Assembly (NCBI RefSeq): GCF_050003625.1
Contig: NC_134400.1
Span: 61,442,241 to 61,506,240 of the forward strand
Source: Haematobia irritans
Lineage: Eukaryota > Arthropoda > Insecta > Diptera > Muscidae
Length of the DNA: 64,000 bases
Direction: 5' to 3'
Both the position numbers and the translations under genes were made by a program. Positions 11,476 to 22,554 of this stretch are shown piece by piece. The notes beneath the pieces are model-generated. The model saw only the letters and a program-made list of their open reading frames with translations, was not told the origin of the DNA and did not search any database. The number at the start of each line of letters is the position of its first letter. Position 1 is the first letter of the stretch.

Positions 11476-11972
11476 TAGTTCTTAGCACCTTTTTCTGTAA
11501 TACAAACATTGTAGAAGAAATTATTCAATTGTATGATTTTTTTTATTTTAATTTTACCTTTTGCCGGACGGGGATTCGAACAGCGGACCACACAGTTTGT
11601 AAGGATCAAAGAAGTAGCTGATCAATTGCCCAAGGAAAAATAAAATGTTAATTTTGTAATAACAAGCAACAACCACCAACTTAATTCAATATCGCTCCCT
11701 GTTAAATAGCGCTCCAAGCTACTAAACACATATATGTTTATAGGCTATTTCTAAATTAATATATGTTTGCATCCAAGCATATTATATTTACAAACATTTT
11801 ATGTCCCAAACATAATATGTTCTAACATATTAACATATATGTCCCAAACATGTTATGCTAGTTTATGAACATTATGTGCTTGCACTCAAAAATATTGTGT
11901 TTAAAAATTTGTGTTCCAAACATATAATGTTTAACGCCAAACATATGAAAAACAGTCTTTTTCATCCGTGCA

Positions 11973-13188
11973 GATGAAAAACAAGTATATACGGCCGTAA
12001 GTTCGGCCAGGCCGAATCTTATGTACCCCTGGATTGTGTAGAAACTTCTACCAAAGACTGTCATCCACAATTGAATTACTCGGGTTGTGGTATCTTAAAA
12101 CTTCTTAACACGGTTTTCTAAATTGTGAGTTAGTCCATACGTGGTATATATTAGACAAAAAAGTTATGTATAGGTAAGTCTACAAATAAATACGAATCGA
12201 TATGGACTTTTTGCACGATACGTAGAGAGCTGGAATTGAAATATGGGGGTCGCTTATGAACTTGATATGGAGCAATTTTTGTGTTATTGGGGATCGATTT
12301 ATCTGAGGGCTATATATAACTATAGACCGATATGGACATAGTTAGGCATGGTTGTTAACGGCCATATACTAGCACAATGTACCAAATTTCAACTGACTCG
12401 GATAAAATTTGCTCCTCCAAGAGGCTCCAAAACCAAATCTCGGGATCTGTTTATATGGGGGCTATATATGATTATGGACCACTTTTAGCATGGTTGTTAA
12501 ATATCATATACTACCACCACGTACCAAATTTCAACCAGATCGGATGAATTTTGCTTCTCCATAAGGCACCGGAGGTCAAATCTGGGGATCGGATTATGGA
12601 CTGATATGAACCAATTCCTGCATGGTTGTTGGATACGATATACTAACATCACGTACCAAATGTCAACCGAATCGGATGAATTTTGTTCTTCCAAGGGACT
12701 CCGGAGATCAAATTTGGGGATTGGTTTACATGGGGCCTATATATAATTATGGACCGGTTTGGACCAATTTTTGCATGGGAATTTGAGGCCATATATTAAC
12801 ACCAAATGTGAACTGAATCAGATGAATTTCGGTCTTCCAAGAGGCTCCGGAGGTCAAATCTGGTGATCGGTTTATATGGCGGCTATATATAATTATGGAC
12901 CGATATATATAATTATGGACCAATTTTTGCATGGTCATTAGAGACCATATACGTACATCATGTACCAAATTTCAGCCGGATCGGATGAAATTTGCTTCTC
13001 TTAGAGGCTCCGCAACCCAATTGGGGGATCGGTTTATATAGTTTCGTTCGGAAGTTAGCGTGATTTCAACAGACGGACGGACGGACATGCTCAGATCTAC
13101 TCAGAAATTCACCACGACCCAGAATAGAGTAATATTTCGAAATGGCAAAGTTAATATACCCCCCATCCTATGGTGGAGGGTATAAAAG
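11973..13188 (-). mobile_element. DINE-1/Helentron-like element C, degenerate
   Basis: The hairpin end 'aagttcggccaggccgaa' is at about 11999. The opposite end 'ccatcctatggtggagggtata' is at about 13163-13186. The 153-bp units between them (12260-13030) are eroded. The element starts within a few bases of the CAC element at 10079-11970 with no visible target duplication. Confidence 0.6.
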
Positions 13189-13323
13189 TATATATGCGTA
13201 GGATGAAACATAATATGTTTGTACACTACAAACAAATTTTCATTTAAACAAATTCTGATAATATAAATGCTTCAAACAGAATATGTTTGTGAGTATATGT
13301 TATAGAGATATTTTTTGAGGGTG
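13189..13323. mobile_element. Right-end fragment of a CAC...GTG element
   Basis: 'ggatgaaacataatatgtttgtac' to 'tgttatagagatattttttgagggtg' is the right terminus of the GAGGGTG group. The next element (13324) has inserted exactly at its terminal TG. Confidence 0.65.
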
Positions 13324-13814
13324 CACGGACGAAAAAGACTGTTTTTCATATGTTTGGGTGTAAAAATTATATGTTTGGAACTCAAATTTTTAAACACAAT
13401 ATTTTTAAGTGCAAGCATGTAATGTTCATAAACCAGCATAATATGTTTGGGACATATATGTTAATATGTTAGAACATATTATGTTTGGGACATAAAATGG
13501 TTGTAAATATAATATGCTTGGATGCAAACATATATTAATTTAAAAATAGACTCCAAAAATTTATGTTTGGAAAATTGGAAAAATACTATGTGTGAATATA
13601 AACAAGTATAAATTTACAAATTTGGAGTAAACATATATATGTGTGATATAAGACCGCCAAAAATTGTATATGCTTAAGTAAAAAGATTAAAATGAGTACT
13701 CGGAGAGGAAATTCATTCGGAACCAAGACATTTAAAAAAAAGCATGAGTTTTGTTTATCATTTTCGCATTATGGGCACTTTTTTTTTTGTTTCGTCAAAA
13801 CAAATCGGAACGTA

Positions 13815-14337
13815 CACTGAAAAAACAGTGAACCCACCAGGAAGAAAACTTTCGGTTAATTTTAGAAAATTTTGAATATTTGTAGAACATTTTAACTAAA
13901 CAGTATTACAAACGTTTGCATCACGCCGATGTCATAAAAATAAGTAAATATTTTTCGACAAATACAAGAAAATTTATTAGACATAACTAAGTTTTTTCAC
14001 TTGTTAAAGAAAATTTTGTAGTTTGAAGAAAAAACTTGGAGTTGAAAATTGCAAGATTGTCTTTAGTGACATACGAAGTTCACGATGGACGCATTTTTGG
14101 TAAAATTTACAAATTTAAAGAAATTCTGCACTATTTTGTGGAAGACACGAATGTAGTTAATCTTTATGCTTCATTTGAGTATATTTTTTCCTCGGGTTTA
14201 GTTAATTTAACTAACGTACGCAAAAAAGTATTTGAGTAAGGAAAACTTTCTCCAAACATAATGTTTCTATGAACTAAAATAAAGTAAATTGGCTTTAGTG
14301 AAATAGAGAGTTCACTTTTTTTTAGTGTAGGACGAGT
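13815..14337. mobile_element. MITE (CACTGAAAAAACAGTG family), TA duplication
   Basis: It starts CACTGAAAAAACAGTG and ends TTTTTTTTAGTG, flanked by TA (13813-13814, 14338-14339). It is 523 bp. A 67-codon frame inside (14036-14239) has no recognisable motif. Confidence 0.75.
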
Positions 14338-14403
14338 AAGTCAAAATATTCAAACAAAGGTAATTAAAGGGATCATCATAAAAACTAACGAAAGGGCACT
14401 ATA

Positions 14404-14951
14404 CACTGAAAAATAACATGCCCGGTTCCAAAGATTGTGTCTCTATATTAAAAATTTTGGTATTGATTCCGAGCCAATGGAGCCGAGAATTCAAGTAAGG
14501 ATACTTTTAAGACACAATTCTCTTTTAAATGTGGGTTTTGTGTATTTGACTCTATGAAGCAAATTTTATTTTATCGCTTTTTCAGCTTTTTTTATATGCT
14601 ATAAAAAGTCCGTTAAAAACAAGGCAGTAGAAATTGTGCTATGTTTCAAGTAAAAACGTCTTTAAAATAAAGTGTTGAAAAACATGTCCTATTTTTTAAC
14701 GATTTTTGCTTTGTAGTCAAGATGCAAAAATGCAACAAATTTAATGACACTTTGATTACTTTTAAAGATTTTTTCTGAATTATTAAATCACTTAATTATA
14801 AGGACAACACGACTTCATTGAAAAGTTTATCGACTTTTGAACATGGAAAAAACTTTATATTAGAGAAATGCGTCGTCTAAGCTTAGCAAAATTTGTATTC
14901 TTATTTTAAGGACATGAAATCTTTGGCCACACGACAATATTTTTTTCAGTG
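14404..14951. mobile_element. MITE (CACTGAAAAATAACATG family), TA duplication
   Basis: It starts CACTGAAAAATAAC and ends TATTTTTTTCAGTG, flanked by TA (14402-14403, 14952-14953). The empty site is in the window: 60946 reads 'gggcactatacttttttagag', and here the element splits 'gggcacta/ta' from 'tactctttttagag'. The interior repeats TTTAAAGA/TCTTTAAA-type motifs on both strands. Relatives lie at 42538-42997 and 51565-52193. Confidence 0.85.
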
Positions 14952-15717
14952 TACTCTTTTTAGAGTTGTTACAGTAAAATGAAAACATTTGGAAACAGTG
15001 AAAAATTAAACAGTAAGATCTATAAAAACAAAGTTTAGTTCCTCTTTATTAATAAGTAGTCCAAGAGGAGCTGACGGATACTTTCGAAAATAAAAGCGGA
15101 CATTGAGTTTGAGTTTTGCCACTAAAATTATTTCTCATTTTAACGGCAAAACTCGCATCGGTAAAACCAGAATAACATTATAACTTTTTTAGGCAAATTG
15201 TATTATAACTTGGTGGGGAATGATCCAAAGCAACAATTGAATAAGTTTATTTTCTTTAGAATAAATTATTAAAGAAAGCAAACAATTGTTCTCACCTAAA
15301 TAAATTTATGTGTTGGTTGTAAAACTATTGTTTCGAATTTAAATATAATGTGCTTTTGAATGGTTATCGTTAACTTTAGGATTCGATGGAAAAATATTTA
15401 TATATTACTCGACTTCACATTCTTCCTTTGTAAGAGTTTTTTGTATTTCTTCGAAAATTTCAAACTTGTGTACAAAACCATTTTTTGTTACAAATTTTTT
15501 ATTTTTGCAATAAAAAATAATATATGATTTGAAATCAGTCCATTTCGTTTATATCAAGCACTGTTCTTTTCTGAATTTAAGTCTTTTATAAGACATACTT
15601 TACAGTTTCGTAGTAAAAAATTAATATAGTAGTATGTAATGTTGAACACCTTTTCGGGACATTCCGATCGTATTTGGAATATACGTAAAAAAATATAAGT
15701 AAAAAAAACAAATAAAA

Positions 15718-17397
15718 ACAAGTATATACGGCCGTAAGTTCGGCCAGGCCGAAGCTTATGTACCCTCTATCATGGATTGCGTAGAAACTTCATCTAAACA
15801 CTGCCATCCACAATCGAATTACTTAAGTTGAGGTAACGCTTGCCGATGGCAAGGTATCTTAAAACCTCCTAACACCATCTTCTAAATTGTATGTAATTCA
15901 GTTTGACAAAGTAGACATTAAATTTTGACAAAATTTTCTACAGAAATAAAATTTTAACAAAATTTTCTATAGAAATAAACTTTTGACAAAATTTTCTATA
16001 GAAATAAAATCTTGGTAGATTATTTTTGGCTCGATTATGAACCGATATGGACCAATTTTTGTGTGATTGGACCAATTTTGGTATGGTTGTTAGCGACCAT
16101 ATACTAACACCACGTGCCTAATTTGAACCGGATCGGATGAATTTTGCTCCTCCAATAGGCTCCGGAGGTCAAATCTGGAGAATGTTTTATATGGGGGCTA
16201 TATATAATTATGGACCGATATGGACCAATTCTGGCACGGTTGTTAAAGATCATATACTAACACCATGTTCCAAATTACAACCGGATTGGATGAAATTTGC
16301 TTCTCTTGGAGACTTCGCAAGCCAAATCTGGGGATCGGTTTATAAGGGGTCTATATATAATTATGGACCGATGTGGACCAATTTTCGCATGGTTGTTAGA
16401 GACCATATACCAACATCATGTACCGAATTTCAGCCGGATCGGATGAAATTTGCTTCTCTTTAAGGCTCCGCAAGCCAAATTTGGGGATCGGTTTATATGG
16501 GGACTATATATAATTATGGACCGATGTGGACCAATTTTTGCATGATTGTTAGAGACCATATACCAACACCATGTAAAAAATTTCAGCCGGATCGGATGAA
16601 ATTTTCTTCTCTTTGAGGCTCCGCAAGCCAAATCTGGGGATCGGTTTATATGGGGGCTATATATAATTATAGACCGATGTGGACCAATTTTAGCATGGTT
16701 GTTAGAGACCATATATTAACACCATGTACCAAATTTCAGCCGGATCGGATGAAATTTGCTTCTCTTAGAGGCTCCACAAGCCAAATCTGGGGATCGGTTT
16801 ATATGGGGACTATATATAATAAGGACCGATATGGACCAATTTTTGCATGGTTGTTAGAGACCATATACCAACATTATGTACGAAATTTCAGCCGGATCGG
16901 ATGAAATTTTCTTCTCTTTGAGGCTCGGCAAGCCAAATCTGGGGATCGGTTTATATGGGGGCTATATATAATTATGGACCGATGTGGACCAATTTTTGCA
17001 TGGTTGTTGGAGACCATATACCAACACCATATACCAAATTTCAGCCGGATCGGATGAAATATGCTTCTGTTAGAGGCTCCACAAGCCAAATCTGAGGGTC
17101 CCTTTATATGGGGGCTATACGTAAAAGTGGACCGATATGGCCCATTTTCAATACCATTCGACCTACATCGATAACAACTACTTTTGCCAAGTTTCAAGTC
17201 GATAGCTTGTTTCGCTCGGAAGTTAGCGTGATTTCAACAGACGGACGGACGGACGGACGGACATACTTAGATCGACTCAGCATTTCACCACGACCCAGAA
17301 TATATATACTTTATGGGGTCTTAGAGCAATATTTCGATGTGTTACAAACGGAATGACAAAGTTAATATATCCCCATCCTATGATGGAGGGTATAAAA
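15718..17397 (-). mobile_element. DINE-1/Helentron-like element D
   Basis: The hairpin end is at 15718-15765 and the 'ccctccatcataggatgggg' end at about 17397. It holds minisatellite units and about six 153-bp repeats (16130-17095). It sits in an A-rich run of the host CAC element. The uninterrupted equivalent (24185: 'gtaaaaaaaaaaactttgatcg') shows no obvious target duplication, as expected for Helitron-type insertion. Confidence 0.65.
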
Positions 17398-17405
17398 ATG
17401 GTATC

Positions 17406-17473
17406 GGTCGAAGCAGGGATCGAACCCAGGACCCTTGGCATGCAAGGCGGACGTACCAACCACTGCTCCACGT
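17406..17473 (-). ncRNA. tRNA-like sequence, left member of divergent pair
   Basis: On the minus strand it reads 'tggagcagtggttggtacgt', then 'ccttgcatgccaaggg', then 'gggttcgatccctgc'. These correspond to box A, an anticodon-like TGC loop and box B. It resembles the head of the SINEs at 48.5 and 50.8 kb. Whether it is transcribed is unknown. It belongs to the CAC element, not to a host tRNA gene. Confidence 0.55.
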
Positions 17474-17604
17474 TGCCAACAAATGCATGTTTAACAATGT
17501 TATGTTGTTAAACAATGTTATGTTTGCATCGGCTCGTGGGCGCCGCAAGCTATGCTATATAAATATGACTTATAACGATAATTATCTCTTGATGACCATA
17601 ACAG

Positions 17605-17678
17605 CTACGTAGCCCAGTGGTTAGTGTGCTGGCTAACAAACTGTGTGGTCCGCTATTCGAATCCCCGTCCGGCAAAAG
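17605..17678 (+). ncRNA. tRNA-like sequence, right member of divergent pair
   Basis: Box A 'tagcccagtgg' fits TRGYNNANNNG. The box-B-like stretch is 'tattcgaatcccc'. Between the pair lie 'gctcgtgggcgccgc' and a TATA-like 'ctatataaat'. Immediately downstream is 'aaaaggtaagat', which looks like a splice donor, and 'tgtattacag' at 17736 looks like an acceptor. Confidence 0.5.
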
Positions 17679-18255
17679 GTAAGATTTAAAAAAAATATAA
17701 AATTTAATAATTTCTTCTACAATGTTTGTATTACAGAAAAAGGTGCTAAGAACTAAAAACCTCATGGAAGTGAGAAAAATGTGAGGGAATATACAATTAG
17801 GCAGAAAAAAAATTTGAGCACAATCTACTTTGGGAGAAAATTCTTCTAAGCATATAATATTTTTGGGTTCAAAATGTTTCCAAACATATTATATGTTCAC
17901 ATAATAACATATAGTTTTTTGGAAGACAACATTATTGAATTTGGATGGAAAAATACATAATGTTTGGAACTTAGACCAACCAAACATATTATATTGTTTA
18001 GACCAATATGCTTTCAAACATATTATATATTGGAAGAAATCAAATATATAAATGTTTGGGCAATACCCAAAAATTTATATGCTTGAAGCAAAATGTGTTT
18101 GGGAGTATATGTTACAGAAGCGATTTTGTTTTTTGAGGGTGTGCAGTCATTCGTTCATATTAATATTTAAATTAAATAATAATTAGACTTAAACATATCA
18201 AATTTTTGGGTAAGCCTCATTAGCATACCAAGAGCAAAATTAAATCACTCTTACA

Positions 18256-18640
18256 ACGTTAGAAAAAATGTTTTTCATATGTTACGATATAAACAAAATG
18301 TGTTTCGCGAACAAGTTTTAAACACAATATATTTAAGTGCAAAAATGTAATGTTAAACTAGCATTAAATGTTTGGGACACATATGTTAATAAGTTAGAAT
18401 ATATTATGTTTAGGACAAGAATGTTTTATAAAAATAATATGTGTGAATGTAAACATATATAAATTTACAAATTTCTACTAAACATATATATGTTGTGATA
18501 ATTTATTCAGGGAGTGACAGAGAGAGTATAAGAAAGAAATAAAGATGCTATGCGCTTGACATGTTAATAAGGCTTCGCCAAAAATTTCATATGCTTAAGT
18601 CTTAATATTATTTAATTTGAATATTAACCCTTTCACTACC
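18256..18640. mobile_element. Left-end fragment of CACTGTTAG-type CAC element
   Basis: 'caacgttagaaaaaatgtttttcatatg' is a decayed CACTGTTAG terminus after TA. The following sequence matches the first 350 bp of 36720-37477 and 60300-62076. It breaks off at the DINE-like element E. Confidence 0.65.
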
Positions 18641-18668
18641 GAAATAAACCTAATGATAAAAACTTTTA

Positions 18669-20143
18669 TTATACCCTCCATCATAGGATGGGGGTATATT
18701 AACATTGTCATTCCGTTTGTAACACATCGAAATATTGCTCTAAGACCCCATAAAGTATATATATTCTGGGTCGTGGTGAAATTCTGAGTCGATCTAAGCA
18801 TGTCCGTCCGTCCGTCTGTTGAAATCACGCTAACTTCCGAACGAAACAAGCTATCGACTTGAAACTTGGCACAAGTCGTTGTTATCGATGTAGGTCGGAT
18901 GGTATTTTACGTATAGCCCCCATATAAAGGGACCCTCAGATTTGGCTTGTGGAGCCTCTAACAGAAGCATATTTCATCCGATCCGGCTGAAATTTGGTAC
19001 ATGGTGTTGGTATATGGTCTCTAACAACCATGCAAAAATTGGTTCATATCGGTTCATAATTATATATAGCCCCCATATAAACCGATCCCCAGATTTGGCT
19101 TGCGGAGCCTAAAAGAGAAGCAAATTTCATCCGATCCGGCTGAAATTTGGTACATGGTGTTAGTATATGGTCTCCAACAACCATGCAAATATTGGTCCAT
19201 ATCGGTCCTTAATTATATATAGCCCCCATATAAACCAATCCCCAGATTTGGCTTGCGGAGCCTCAAAGAGAAGAAAGTTTCATCCGATCAGGCTGAAGTT
19301 TGGTACATGATGTTGGTATGTGGTCTCTAACAACCATGCAAAAATTGGTCCATATCGGTCCTTAATTATATATAGCCCCCATATAAACCAATCCCCAGAT
19401 TTGGCTTGTGGAGCCTCTAAGAGAAGCATATTTCATCCGATCCGGCTGAAATTTGGTACATGGTGTTAGTATATGGTCTCTAACAATCATGCAAAAATTG
19501 GTCCACATCGGTCCATAATTATATATAGCCCCCATATAAAACGTTCTCCAGATTTGACCTCCGGAGCCTCTTGGAGGAGCAAAATTCATCCGATTCGGTT
19601 CAAATTAGGAACGTGGTGTTAGTATATGGTCGCTAACAACCATACCAAAATTGGTCCAATCACACAAAAATTGGTCCATATCGGTTCATAATCATGGTTG
19701 CCACTAGAGCCGAAAATAGTCTACCAAAATTTTATTTCTATAGAAAATTTTGTCAAAATTTTATTTCTATAGAAAATTTTGTCAAAAGTTTATTTCTATA
19801 GAAAATTTTGTGAAAATTTTATTTCTATTGAAAATTTTGTTAAAATTTTATTTTTGTAGAAAATTTTGTCAAAATTTTATGTCTACTTTGTCAAACTGAA
19901 TTATATACGTATTGGATCGCTCTTTTTTGATTTATTTGATTTAATATATACCACGTATGGACTTACATACAATTTAGAAGATGGTGTTAGGAGGTTTTAA
20001 GATACCTTGCCATCGGCAAGCCTTACCGCAAATTAAGTAATTCGATTGTGGATGGCAGTGTTTAGAAGAAGTTTCTACGCAATCCATGATGGAGGGTACA
20101 TAAGCTTCGGCCTGGCCGAACTTACGGCCGTATATACTTGTTT
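18669..20143 (+). mobile_element. DINE-1/Helentron-like element E
   Basis: This copy lies in the DINE-1 sense orientation: 5' block 'ttataccctccatcatagg', 'cataaagtatatatattctgg', 'gtccgtccgtccgtctgttg', then 153-bp units (18950-19610), minisatellite (19735-19880), and finally the hairpin TTCGGCCTGGCCGAA and 'cttacggccgtatatacttg' before a T run. It is the clearest example of the family's polarity. Confidence 0.7.
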
Positions 20144-20739
20144 TTCTTCTGTTATTACTTGTACTAACAGCATGTAGAACAAAATTTGTCATTTTGAAAA
20201 CCTACCTCAATTACTTCAAGAGCTATATGAGTTTGCTCTGAAAACTTGATTCTTGAATAATAAGCGCTATTTGGCCTATAATATCTTTCAAAGTATGAGA
20301 AAAAATACAAAAAAGAACCCGTAGAAGTATCAGCTATAGGTTTTGTATAAGTGTCCATTTACTAGAAATATACAGTACAAAAATTGTTTCAAATTTTCGT
20401 ATTTTTCGTTTATTGTTAAAGAAGTTTATAAAATGTATTTTAGACCTCGCCAATATGGACAATATTTATGGCTTATGTAGATTAAAGCCTCTACTTTGAA
20501 ATAATATCGAGAAATAAATCGAAACTAAGTGGGAAAGTAGAATTTGGTGTCTTTTGCGAATGTCCTTCTAAGGGGTCATACTTTTCCTCTGTTGGTTAAG
20601 CTCAACTTGTAGTTTAGTCAATGCATGGGTTTAAGCTGAAATCAAAAACAACAATAATGATTGAAGAGAAACCAACAATAACAAACAAACAAAATTGACA
20701 AAATTTTATATCGAAATAAAATTTTGGAAAAATTTTAAC
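20144..20739. other. Low-repeat stretch with an unrecognised minus-strand frame
   Basis: A 64-codon frame (20164-20358, minus strand, starting MDTYTKPIADTS) is less AT-skewed in residue content than most short frames here. It is crossed by GAG|GTAGGTTTT, which looks like a splice donor (about 20208 on the plus map). It has no motif I know and no second copy in the window. It could be a host exon or chance. Confidence 0.2.
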
Positions 20740-20976
20740 TATTAACGGTCATTTTCATATCTTCCCTCCGGTCAACTTTGACTGAACAATTTTTCAGTAG
20801 TTAAGTTGAACATAATACGGTTTAAAATTCGTTAATTAATGGAGTACTAACGGAGCTTCATGAAAATGGGGGGAAATTATATGAAATTAATTTGGAAAAA
20901 TGGTCCGCTGGTAGGATTTTTGGTCCAATTTCGGAAAAATTTTGGTCCAAAATAAAAATTCATTGTGGCAACGCTG
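20740..20976. mobile_element. Right end of a hAT-like element
   Basis: It ends 'cattgtggcaacgctg', the same terminus as the complete small hAT ending at 43021. It abuts mariner sequence. The matching left end (CAGCGATGCCA type) is not in this neighbourhood, so the element is truncated. Confidence 0.5.
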
Positions 20977-21610
20977 GATCCACCACTATACTCCAGAGAC
21001 AAAAGAACAATCCAAACAATGGACTGAAGCTGGAGGAAGTGCCCCAAAGAAGGCAAAAATAATTCAATCGGCTGGTAAGCTTATGACAACGGTTTTTTGG
21101 GACTTCAAAGGTATTTTATTGATTGACTATCTGCAAAAGGGTAAAACAATAAATTCAGAATACTATTGCAAGCTTTTGGATCAATTAAATGTACAAATTC
21201 GAGAAAAACGTCCTGGATTACAACACAGAAAAGTAATTTTTCATCAAGAGAACGCACCAGCGCACAAGAGTGTTTTAACAATGGCTAAAATCAACGAATT
21301 AAAGTACGAGTTTCTTGACCACCCACCCTATTCTCCTGATTTAGCTCCCAGTGACTTTTACTTGTTCCCAAAACTAAAAAAAATCCTTGCTGGCAAGCGT
21401 TTTTCCTCAAATGAAGATGCAATTACAGTTGTAAACCACTATTTTGAAGACCTTGAGGAAAACTATTTTAATCAAGGGATAGAATTGCTAGAAAAGCGTT
21501 GGACGTAGTGTATTGAAGTTTTAGGAGATTATATTGAAAAATAAAAATATTTTTGAAAAACTAACTATTCTCTTTCAATGATAGGTTAAGAAGTTTCCGA
21601 ACCGCCTTCG
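20977..21610 (+). pseudogene. DD34D mariner, 3' part
   Basis: The frame starts at WIHHYTPETKEQSKQW and runs to the transposase C-terminus, with PPYSPDLAPSDFYLFP carrying the third catalytic D. The second catalytic site reads HQENAPAHKS, so the expected D is E. Spacing to the third D is 34 residues (DD34D). A TAG stop interrupts RWT-stop-CIEV near the end. The right terminus 'ttaagaagtttccgaaccgccttcg' is followed by TA. It belongs to the same family as the mariner at 36393-43365. Confidence 0.85.
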
Positions 21611-22544
21611 TATATAAAAATTAAAAAGCGATCTTCAGAAAAAAAAATAAGTTTAGTTCCTCTTTATTAATAAGTAGTCAAAGACGAGTTGGCATACAAT
21701 TTCAAAAATAAAAGCGGGCATTAAGTTCGAGTTTTGCCGCTAAAATTATTTTTAATTTTAGTGGCAAATCTCGATCCAAAGCAACAATTGAAAAAGTTTA
21801 ATTTCTTTAAAATGAATTATTAAAGAAAATAAAAAAATAAAACATGGACATTTTAGAGCGATAATGCCAACTTAATTCCGGCCCTAAAGGTAAAAATGAA
21901 ATTAAGTACACAATTATTCCTTAATAAATATTCATATTTATTTGTATTTCAAAATACGATAAATTTTAAATGCATTTAAAATGGTGTTAAATGTTAGTAA
22001 AGAATAGTTCACGCTTAAATAAATTTATGTGTATATTCTAAAATTATGTATGTTTATACTCGAATGGACGTTCTTCGTTTGTTAGAGTTTTTGAATTACT
22101 TCGAAAATTTCAAACTTTTAAACCAAAAACATTTTTTTTTTCAAAATTGTTCATTTTACAATTAAAAAAATAATATTTTATCCAAAAGCTCAGTCCGATT
22201 TGTTTATATCAAGCACTGTTCTTTTCTGACTGTAAATCTTTAATAACACACATTTCGAAGTTTGATTGTAAAAATTTAATTTAATAATATATAAATATAA
22301 AATCTTTCGTGAGAAAGATGTGAGGGAATATGCAATTAGGCGGAAATAATTTTTTTTAGCAAAATCTTCTTTGGGAGAAAATCATTCCAAACATACAATA
22401 TTTTTGGGCTCAAAATGCTTCCAAACATATAATATGTTCACATAAAACAAACATAATAATGTTTCTGCAATATCCAATAATATATGTGCTTCATGCAAAA
22501 TATGTTTGGAACATATGTTAGAGAAGCAATTTTTTTTGAGGGTG
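21611..22544. mobile_element. Right part of a CAC...GTG element
   Basis: From 'gtttagttcctctttattaataagtag' to 'gaagcaattttttttgagggtg', followed by TA, it follows the order of the element at 60300-62076. The divergent tRNA-like pair is missing, apparently deleted near 22310. The left part is replaced by mariner and hAT debris. Confidence 0.6.
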
Positions 22545-22554
22545 TATGAGCACA

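Larger units (their letters stand above)
10079..11970. mobile_element. CAC...GTG element, reverse orientation, holding DD41D copy 2
   Basis: Ends are CACGCTCACAAAAAATCG and CTTTTTCATCCGTG, flanked by CA (10077-10078, 11971-11972). Read from the other strand this is TG|CACGGATGAAAAAG...GAGCGTG|TG. Removing the DD41D insertion leaves about 960 bp resembling the element at 34781-35599. It carries a remnant of the plus-type tRNA-like module at about 11565-11610 ('ggggattcgaacagcggacc', reverse strand). The interior is dense in AACATAT/ATATGTT motifs. Confidence 0.8.
13324..18141. mobile_element. Large CAC...GTG composite (CACGGACG...GAGGGTG), TG duplication
   Basis: The left end CACGGACGAAAAAGACTG is preceded by TG (13322-13323). 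The right end TTTTTTGAGGGTG is followed by TG (18142-18143). Of the 4.8 kb, about 2.75 kb is explained by three nested insertions: MITEs at 13815-14337 and 14404-14951, and DINE-like element D. The remaining base element is about 2.1 kb and resembles 60300-62076 in order and content. It carries a divergent tRNA-like pair (17.4-17.7 kb) and no protein. Left- and right-end types seen elsewhere are mixed here, so it may be recombinant. Confidence 0.65.

Noticed and set aside
17406..17678. tRNA genes
   Set aside because: Both members recur at the same position in several CAC elements and have weak acceptor-stem pairing. They are tRNA-like transposon parts, not cellular tRNA genes.
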